Assembly: GCA_012729455.1 (NCBI GenBank)
Contig: JAAYDC010000004.1
Span: forward strand, 1 to 38,183
Source: Chloroflexota bacterium
GTDB taxonomy: Bacteria; Chloroflexota; Anaerolineae; UBA1429
Direction of reading: 5' to 3'
Length of the DNA: 38,183 nt
In this document: one piece after another, positions 32,503 to 38,183 of the stretch
Layout of the letters: the number at the start of each line of letters is the position of its first letter
Position numbering within the stretch: the first letter of the stretch is position 1
Made by a program: the position numbers and the translations under genes
Notes under the pieces: model-generated
Told to the model about the DNA's origin: nothing
The model's database searches: none
Seen by the model: the letters and a program-made list of their open reading frames with translations, nothing else

Positions 32503-34787
32503 CACTGGCGTAAGACCAGCGGCAGGTTGGTGTTCACCCCGCGCGTAAAGGCGACGTGGCCGGCCAGGTCGCTGGCCATATAGCGCACATCGGCGGCGGC
32601 GCCGTTGGGCGGTCCAAGCTTGACCTCTTCGGTGGTGCCGTTGCTAAAGGGCGCCGGGCTGTAGGGCTTCCAGGTGCTCCAGGTTTCACCGCCATCCGTC
32701 GAATCGGCCCACCATACGCGGCTGGCATCCAGACCCGAGACGGTATCGCGCGCCAGGGCGGCATCCGCCCCCAGCTGGGCAATAGTGGGCGGGAACAGAT
32801 CCACAGTGACCTGGCGCAAGAACTCGGCATAGTTGCCGGCGGCATCTACCAGGCGAATTATCAGGCTAATCTCACCCTCCTGCGCCGGCATGATATAGTT
32901 AACAACGGGTGCCAGGCTGAGGTTTGGCTCAAAGACCGTAATACAGTCGAGCGAGAGGGTGCGCTGCCCCAGATAATTGGTGACGAACTCGAGGCCATCC
33001 AGCGCACCGGGCACGCTGCAGGTGCCGTTGGCGCTTGAATAGTCGAACGGGATGACAAACTCTTCGTACGTGTTGTCGACGGCGAGATCCTCGCTGGTTA
33101 AAGCGCGCCCGCCCAGTCGGCGTTGGCCGGCGGTATCCTTAACATACAGGCCAGTCAGCGGCACATTCGGGTAGCGCGCGGGAGTCTTGATGCGAAAACA
33201 GGCGAGATACCTCGGCGCCAACGGCAGCCCGCAATAGTAAGGCCCGTACCAATCCCCCGGCAGATCGGTACCAGCGCGCCCGGTAAGGGTCTTGCCTCCT
33301 GAGGCGGCCCCGTCCAGCTCGATGATGCCGGTGTGGTGCCGGATGGCGGGGTCTTCGGCTTCCCAGCGCCAGTTGCAGCTAAAGCGCACTCCCACCGCGT
33401 CCGGACTCCACGTCAGGCTCACCGGCACCACATTGGTGCCGAGCCAGCCGCTGGGGGTGGTGACGGTGCCGGAGGGCGGGGTGTTATCCACCCGGATGGT
33501 AACGGTCGACTCGCACGCGGCAACACCGCTCCACGAAACCGCCTTGAGGGTATAGGAGCCATCCGCAAGGGTGGTAGTGTTGAGGCGCATCTCCCAGGGA
33601 GCCGCCGTTACATGCGCGGCGAGCTGGTCGTTGACATAATAGTCGACATACTCGGGGGTACCTTCCAGCGCGACGGTGCAGAGGACTACACCGCGCAGAT
33701 GGGCGCCGTTAAGCGGGGAGGTGATCGTGACGGGCACCTCCAGTGCCTGGGGCGGGGTGATGCTGATGCCGGTGTAATAGTGCGTCAGGATCTGGGCATA
33801 GTTCCAACCGCTTCTGCTTGCATACCCCTGTGCGCCTTCGTGGCACATCCCGATGCCTTGCCCCCAATAGTCGCCGTTGCCCACGCACGGGTCGCACGGA
33901 ACGCTGCGGCACCAGGGCACGTGCCAGTTGGGGTTGACCTCTTCGCTCGAGCGCGTACGCCCGATGCAATAGCCAAAGTAAAAGGTGTTGGCGATAGCGC
34001 CATTATAGGTCACCACCGAACGGCGCGTGGCGGCCACGGCCTCGTCGGTGGTGGCATAACGTTCATTGCCATATACCTGGCAATGGGTGGTGCGGCAAAC
34101 GTCGGCGTTTTCATGGTAGGGGCCGGAAGTGGCATAGCTGCGCGCAGCAATCGCTTGGGCGCGCAGGGTCTCGGGGTGCCAGGAGGGCGGCGTCTCGTAA
34201 GGCACTACACCGCGCACATATTCTTCCAGGTCCATCCAGTCGTAGGTGGTGGGGTCAGCCGGAAAGTTGCGCAGCACGCGGATCTGGGTCGGCAGGGTGA
34301 CGGCTGGCACGGCATCGGCGCCAGCTACTGGGGCATGGATGCCCGAGCCGGAACCTGCGAGATATTTGGCATCGATGGCGGCCGCCAGATCGGGGCTGAG
34401 ATTCAGCGGGATCAGTACGATCTCGATCTCAGAGGGGGCCTCCAGCGAGCCGTTTAACTCGGTAAGCGACATGCTGATGTAACCCGCCAGGTTTACGGTC
34501 AGCCAGGCGGTATCGGGTGGCGCGAGCAGCCGCCAGGAGCCATCCTCGGCGCTCACGGTCGAGTAGGGCCCCGCGGTGATCACCACGCCCGCCAAGGGGC
34601 GCTCAGTGATCACTTCGGTGGTGATGCCATAGAACACGGCCAGCTGCACGCTCTCCATGGCGCGCGCCGAAGAAGGCCAGCGCCAGCTCCCGATGGCTAA
34701 AGCCGTCAGGCTGCCCAAGCCTGAACGTAGAAACGTGCGGCGGCTGATGCGAGGGCCCTTCCGGGCTCCGCTGCGGATTGTTCGCAT
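32499..34787 (-). CDS. Tat-exported SpoIID/LytB domain protein
   Basis: A 762-residue exported protein. The twin-arginine signal SRRTFLRSG (Arg16-Arg17) precedes a hydrophobic core and a likely cleavage after ARA (43). A carboxypeptidase-regulatory-like beta domain (about 60-130) follows. The SpoIID domain (about 160-345) has LEEYVRGVVPYE with the catalytic-type Glu198, LRAQAIAARSYA, and GQGIGMCHEGAQGYA. SpoIID is a peptidoglycan lytic transglycosylase in sporulation; homologues exist in non-spore-formers. Seven cysteines cluster between 231 and 315. Ig-like modules then extend to the C-terminal NLPLVLRQC. The start fits a leaderless transcript. Confidence 0.85.
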   Translation of the reverse strand: MRTIRSGARKGPRISRRTFLRSGLGSLTALAIGSWRWPSSARAMESVQLAVFYGITTEVITERPLAGVVITAGPYSTVSAEDGSWRLLAPPDTAWLTVNLAGYISMSLTELNGSLEAPSEIEIVLIPLNLSPDLAAAIDAKYLAGSGSGIHAPVAGADAVPAVTLPTQIRVLRNFPADPTTYDWMDLEEYVRGVVPYETPPSWHPETLRAQAIAARSYATSGPYHENADVCRTTHCQVYGNERYATTDEAVAATRRSVVTYNGAIANTFYFGYCIGRTRSSEEVNPNWHVPWCRSVPCDPCVGNGDYWGQGIGMCHEGAQGYASRSGWNYAQILTHYYTGISITPPQALEVPVTITSPLNGAHLRGVVLCTVALEGTPEYVDYYVNDQLAAHVTAAPWEMRLNTTTLADGSYTLKAVSWSGVAACESTVTIRVDNTPPSGTVTTPSGWLGTNVVPVSLTWSPDAVGVRFSCNWRWEAEDPAIRHHTGIIELDGAASGGKTLTGRAGTDLPGDWYGPYYCGLPLAPRYLACFRIKTPARYPNVPLTGLYVKDTAGQRRLGGRALTSEDLAVDNTYEEFVIPFDYSSANGTCSVPGALDGLEFVTNYLGQRTLSLDCITVFEPNLSLAPVVNYIMPAQEGEISLIIRLVDAAGNYAEFLRQVTVDLFPPTIAQLGADAALARDTVSGLDASRVWWADSTDGGETWSTWKPYSPAPFSNGTTEEVKLGPPNGAAADVRYMASDLAGHVAFTRGVNTNLPLVLRQC

Positions 34788-34793
34788 AAAAGC

Positions 34794-34822
34794 ATGATAG
34801 CATGAACGAACGCGGTTACCAA
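34794..34822 (-). promoter_or_regulatory. Leaderless-type promoter for the SpoIID gene
   Basis: On the minus strand: TTGGTA (34817-34822), 17 bases, TATCAT (34794-34799) with TGC extended -10, then 6 bases to the ATG at 34787. No ribosome site is present. Confidence 0.5.
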
Positions 34823-34993
34823 CAACCGTTCTGGAAATAGCAACAGCTGCTGCTGGCGTCTGCGGCGGACCTCTTTTGCAGGGTGAGCCGGCGATTTATC
34901 CAGCGCCGAACGGCTGATCGCTATCAGGAAGTGACTGTGTGATCACCTCTGTACATTTCTGGCGCAGATACCGGATATCTTGCGCTTTGGCAG

Positions 34994-35022
34994 TTGCATC
35001 CTGCGCCAAATGCGAGTATGCT
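34994..35022 (+). promoter_or_regulatory. Promoter for the TPR/Nramp operon
   Basis: TTGCAT (34994-34999), 17 bases, TATGCT (35017-35022). The sequence 34823-34990 holds no other feature I can support. Confidence 0.55.
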
Positions 35023-35042
35023 AAGCGCCAGTTGAGCCACGG

Positions 35043-35786
35043 ATGATGTGCACGATGACGAACGAAGCCTATACCCGAGCGATTACCGAGCATACCTCTG
35101 CCCTGCGGCTGCGGCCGGATGATGCCGACCTCTACCATGCCCGCGGCGAGGCCTATGCGGCGCTCGGACAGTGGAATCGTGCCCTGGCGGATTTCAACAG
35201 CGCCCTGCAGCTGCGCCCCGATTGGGCGGCCGCCCATTATGACCGCGGTATGGCGCAGATCAAGACAGAGCACTGGCAGGAAGCACTGGATGACTTCAAC
35301 GCCGTGCTGCGCGCCTGGCCGGATGACGCCGGCAGCCTGCTGCAGCGCGGGATTGCGCTAGCCAACCTCGGCCACCTGGGAGATGCCCTAGCTGATCTCG
35401 ACCTGGCGATCAGCCGGCGCCCCGAAGACGCCCAGGCTTACCACGAACGCGCCGCAGTACGCGCCCAGCGCGGCGATCTGAAAGGTGCCGAGAGCGACTA
35501 TTCGCGCGCTCTGGAGCTCTTCCCGGCCGACCATTCGGTGCGCCTGGCACGCGGCATGCTGCGTTCGATGCTGGGCGCCACCGAGCCCGCCCTGGCTGAT
35601 CTCGACCAGCTCCTGTGTGCCCAACCCCACAGCGCCCAGCTGTGGTTGGCGAGAGCCCAGGTGTATAAGCGTGCCGGCAACCGCGACGCTGCCCGCAGCG
35701 ACCTGCAATCTGCCGCCCGGCTGGCCGCTGATGACCAGATGCGTGCCGAGATTCAGGATATCCTCGCCGAACTCGATTCGGTCTAG
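35043..35786 (+). CDS. TPR repeat protein
   Basis: A 247-residue, all-helical protein of about six to seven 34-residue tetratricopeptide repeats with typical W/L-x-x-L/I-G-x-Y and A-x-x-D/F-A-L-P positions (for example ALADFNSALQLRP, ALADLDLAISRRP). No signal peptide or extra domain, so a protein-interaction scaffold in the cytosol. Start could be ATG 35043, 35046 or 35055; none has a strong ribosome site. The transporter gene follows after 13 bases, so the two are co-transcribed. Confidence 0.88.
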   Translation: MMCTMTNEAYTRAITEHTSALRLRPDDADLYHARGEAYAALGQWNRALADFNSALQLRPDWAAAHYDRGMAQIKTEHWQEALDDFNAVLRAWPDDAGSLLQRGIALANLGHLGDALADLDLAISRRPEDAQAYHERAAVRAQRGDLKGAESDYSRALELFPADHSVRLARGMLRSMLGATEPALADLDQLLCAQPHSAQLWLARAQVYKRAGNRDAARSDLQSAARLAADDQMRAEIQDILAELDSV

Positions 35787-35799
35787 ACGGTTCGTCCCC

Positions 35800-37035
35800 A
35801 TGTCGCGCAACCGCTTTAAACCGCTGCTTCGCCGCCTGCTGCTCTTTGCCGCCATCCTCGGCCCTGGGCTGATCACCGCCTCCGCCGATAACGACGCCTC
35901 AGGCATTGCCACCTATTCGCTGGCCGGATCATCCTATGGTTATGCCTTCCTGTGGCTGATCGTGTGGGTGACGCTGGGCGAGGTGGTGGTGCAGGAGATG
36001 GCTGCGCGTATGGGGGTGGTGACGGGCAAAGGACTGACAGACCTGATTCGCGAGGAATTCGGCCCCAAAACGACCCTAATCTTTATCGTGGGCTTGGTGA
36101 TTGCCAACCTCGGCACCACCGTGGCGCAGTTCGCTGGTCTGGCGGCGGTGGCTGAGATGTTTGGCCTCTCACGCTATATTGCCGTGCCGATCGGCGCGCT
36201 GGCGGTCTGGTTCCTGGTGTACCGCGGGTCGTATCAGAACGTCGAAAAGGTGATGCTGGTGCTTTGCCTGACGGCTTTCGCCTATGTCATCTCGGGCATC
36301 ATGGTCAAGCCGCCGTGGGGCGAGGTCTTGCGGAGCGCAGTGGTGCCCTCGATGCAGTTCGAGCGCGCCTACATCATGGCGGTGTTGGCTACTATCGGCA
36401 CCACCATGACGCCGTGGGGCTGTGCCTACCTGCAGGCTTCGGTAGCTGATAAGGGCGTCAAGCGTGAGGAATATTTATATACCAAGGTCGACGTGGTGTT
36501 TGGTGCCATCCTGGGCAACGTCGTCTCCGCCTTTGTGATCATCTCTACCGCGTCGGTGCTGCATTCGCACGGCATCGTGGTGGATTCCGCCGAAAAGGCC
36601 GCCATGGCACTCGAGCCGCTGGCTGGCGCGGCAGCCAAGTACCTGTTTGGGGTGGGGCTGCTGGGGGCGTCGCTGCTTTCGGCGATGGTGCTGCCGCTTG
36701 CGACCACTTATGCCGTCAGCGAAGCCTTTGGCTGGGAGCGCGGGGTCAGCTCTAACCCCGAAAAGGCGCCCAGTTTTTACCGCCTGTATACCACCATCAT
36801 TATTATCAGCGCGCTGATTGTTCTGATCCCCGGGATGCCGCTATTCACGATTATGTGGGTGCCGCAGGCGGCCAACGCCCTGCTGCTGCCCTTTACGCTG
36901 GTTCTGATGCTCAAGCTCGCCAACAATACTCGCCTGATGGGCAGCTGGCGCAACAAGCGCTGGACCAACGTAACCGCCACGCTGCTGCTGGTGCTGGTCT
37001 CAGCGGCCGGCATCGCCCTGTTGGTGGGCAGCTAG
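35800..37035 (+). CDS. Nramp-related metal transporter (NRMT-like)
   Basis: A 411-residue membrane protein with about 11 TM helices of the Nramp fold (GPGLITASADND in TM1, the KVDVVFGAILGNV segment and a late LLPLATTYAVSEAFG). The signature DPGN of TM1 is D32-A-S-G, and the TM6 A-x-x-M-P-H reads T201-T-M-T204-P-W. The Asp is kept, while the Asn, Ala, Met and His of classical Mn/Fe transporters are replaced. From memory, this Gly/Thr pattern is that of Nramp-related magnesium transporters. Ribosome site is weak; coupled to the TPR gene. Convergent with the kinase gene, one base apart. Confidence 0.82.
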   Translation: MSRNRFKPLLRRLLLFAAILGPGLITASADNDASGIATYSLAGSSYGYAFLWLIVWVTLGEVVVQEMAARMGVVTGKGLTDLIREEFGPKTTLIFIVGLVIANLGTTVAQFAGLAAVAEMFGLSRYIAVPIGALAVWFLVYRGSYQNVEKVMLVLCLTAFAYVISGIMVKPPWGEVLRSAVVPSMQFERAYIMAVLATIGTTMTPWGCAYLQASVADKGVKREEYLYTKVDVVFGAILGNVVSAFVIISTASVLHSHGIVVDSAEKAAMALEPLAGAAAKYLFGVGLLGASLLSAMVLPLATTYAVSEAFGWERGVSSNPEKAPSFYRLYTTIIIISALIVLIPGMPLFTIMWVPQAANALLLPFTLVLMLKLANNTRLMGSWRNKRWTNVTATLLLVLVSAAGIALLVGS

Positions 37036-37036
37036 C

Positions 37037-38183
37037 TCACCAAACGCACACCAGCGCCAGGTCGTTGACGTTGGTGTTGGTCGGCCCGGTGATCATCAGG
37101 TCGCCGAGGGCCGCGAAAAAGTAGTACGAGTCGTTCTCATCCAGCATTGCACGCCCATCCAGCCCCAGCGCACGCGCCCGCGCCATGGTATCCCCCTCGA
37201 TCAGCGCGCCAGCCGCGTCGGTTGGCCCGTCGCCGCCATCGGTGGCGAGGGTAGCGAGCATGACACCCTCGATGCCGTCCAGCGCCAACGCGGCTGCCAG
37301 GGCCAGTTCCTGATTGCGCCCGCCCTTGCCTTTGCCCCGCAGTGTGACGGTGGTTTCACCGCCCAGGATCAGACAAGCCGGCCGCGCGAGCGGCTGACCG
37401 CGGCAAACCAATTCTTTGGCAAGTGCCGCCAGCACCTTGGCTACCTCGCGCGCCTCGCCCTCGAGATACGTGGTGAGCAGGAGGGTGTTAAAGCCCGCTC
37501 CACGCGCAACCTGAGCGGCGGCCTCAGCGGCCAGGTCGTTGGAGGCGATGATCTGGTTGTGCACCCGCGCGAACACTTGGTCGCCGGGTTTAAGCGTCTC
37601 GGGCAGCGCACCGGCTGCGCCGCGCGCAAGCACCTGACGGATGACCGGTGCGGCGCCTTCCAGCAGGTTGTAGCGCCTGAGGATGGCGAGCGCGTCCGCA
37701 TAGGTGCTCGGGTCGGGCACGGTTGGCCCGGAGGCGATCATATCCAGCGGATTGCCGACCACGTCGGACAATACCAGGCAGAGCACCTGCGCGCCGTTGG
37801 CCAGGGCTGCCAGGCGTCCGCCTTTGAGGCCCTCGAGGTGTTTGCGGATGGTGTTGATCTCGTGAATGGTCGCGCCGCAAGCCAGCAGGCTCTTGGTGGC
37901 GGCCTGCTTGTCCGCCAGATCGATGCCCTCCGAAGGGGCGCTGAGCAGGGCCGAGCCGCCGCCGGAGATCAGGCAGATCACCAGGTCGCGCTCCCCGGCG
38001 CCTTCCAGCAGGTTTAAAATCTGCAAAGTGCCCGCGACCCCGCGTGCGTCGGGCAGCGGGTGGCCGGCCTCGTGAATGCGGATTTTTTTGAGCGGCAGCC
38101 CATGCCCGTCCTTGACCACCAGCCTGCCGGCGTCGATGCGGTCGCCCAGCAGGTCTTCCAGCGCCTTGGCCATCGGCGCGACC
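37037..38183 (-). CDS. Glycerate 2-kinase, MOFRL family (5' partial)
   Basis: At least 381 residues of a GckA-type glycerate kinase, which phosphorylates D-glycerate to 2-phosphoglycerate. The frame continues through the window end (V-A-P-M-AKALE), so the N-terminus is cut off. Recognisable segments are HPLPD, LISGGGSALLSAP, INTIRKHLEGLKGGRLA, LSDVVGNPLDMIASGPT and the MOFRL-domain ILGGETTVTLRGKGKGGRNQ, with LATDGGDGPTDAAGA near the end. It would feed sugar-acid breakdown products into glycolysis. Confidence 0.93.
   Translation of the reverse strand, partial: VAPMAKALEDLLGDRIDAGRLVVKDGHGLPLKKIRIHEAGHPLPDARGVAGTLQILNLLEGAGERDLVICLISGGGSALLSAPSEGIDLADKQAATKSLLACGATIHEINTIRKHLEGLKGGRLAALANGAQVLCLVLSDVVGNPLDMIASGPTVPDPSTYADALAILRRYNLLEGAAPVIRQVLARGAAGALPETLKPGDQVFARVHNQIIASNDLAAEAAAQVARGAGFNTLLLTTYLEGEAREVAKVLAALAKELVCRGQPLARPACLILGGETTVTLRGKGKGGRNQELALAAALALDGIEGVMLATLATDGGDGPTDAAGALIEGDTMARARALGLDGRAMLDENDSYYFFAALGDLMITGPTNTNVNDLALVCVW

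Noticed and set aside
33333-34457. A 374-codon plus-strand frame inside the SpoIID gene
   Set aside because: It is a composition shadow with no recognisable domain; the SpoIID protein on the other strand has clear motifs.
1-38183. Defence system, CRISPR array, tRNA or rRNA gene
   Set aside because: I looked for repeat-spacer patterns, cloverleaf-like sequences and defence gene combinations and saw none; the lone NYN nuclease is not enough.

Overview
The window reads as a chromosomal stretch of a G+C-rich anaerobic bacterium, most likely a member of the Chloroflexota (Anaerolineae-like). That placement is an inference. It rests on roughly 60% G+C by eye from about 3.1 kb onward, the gene families present, and two secreted proteins with an 'MPLVL/LPLVL' motif that I associate with Anaerolineae exported proteins. 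The first ~2.9 kb looks different: about half G+C, leucine-rich-repeat (LRR) genes of a type common in Firmicutes, and a U-tract terminator. It may be a transferred island or a chimeric join. No rRNA, tRNA, CRISPR array or insertion sequence was seen.

Layout. 1-2.9 kb: the C-terminal part of a membrane Ser/Thr kinase fused to an LRR ectodomain, a perfect terminator, a nonsense-broken lipoprotein start, and an intact LRR lipoprotein. 3.1-11.1 kb: ThuA-like protein (-), secreted subtilase (+), PhnP-like metallo-hydrolase (-), deoxyribose-phosphate aldolase (+), NYN-domain nuclease plus a GHL6-like glycoside hydrolase (+), DegV (+). 11.0-13.3 kb: an operon (-) of a tandem PII-like protein and a two-repeat DUF1538 membrane protein. 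13.3-19.3 kb: a five-gene (-) block of lipoprotein, alpha/beta hydrolase, GH20/GH67-like protein, GH140-like protein and a URO-D-like protein. 19.4-20.4 kb: sialidase-fold protein (+). 20.4-23.9 kb: two small HTH genes, GH43, SDR and panB (-). 24-28 kb: amidohydrolase, GT4 glycosyltransferase, SAM methyltransferase and Gfo/Idh oxidoreductase (-). 28.1-28.6 kb: a small membrane protein (+). 28.6-31.5 kb: GH127-like protein and a second URO-D-like protein (-). 31.6-32.5 kb: methyltransferase-like gene and DUF1801 (+). 32.5-34.8 kb: a Tat-exported SpoIID protein (-). 35-37 kb: TPR protein and an Nramp-related transporter (+). 37-38.2 kb: glycerate 2-kinase (-, cut by the window end).

Taken together, the Chloroflexota-like part is rich in carbohydrate catabolism without signal peptides: GHL6-like, GH140-like, GH20/67-like, sialidase-like, GH43 and GH127-like enzymes, with Gfo/Idh, SDR, DeoC and glycerate kinase. 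This suggests intracellular breakdown of imported, chemically complex (plant-type) oligosaccharides. Twice, a URO-D/methyltransferase-fold gene sits directly behind a glycoside hydrolase gene. All six convergent gene pairs in this part overlap or lie within 10 bp, leaving no room for ordinary terminators between them.

Most interesting observations: a subtilase whose propeptide-like domain is at the C-terminus; a 39-bp direct repeat that creates a 15-codon mini-gene linking GH43 to the SDR through two ATGA overlaps; a tandem-PII/tandem-DUF1538 operon with a 14-bp palindrome at its leader; two genes that look leaderless; and an Nramp-type transporter with altered metal-site residues.
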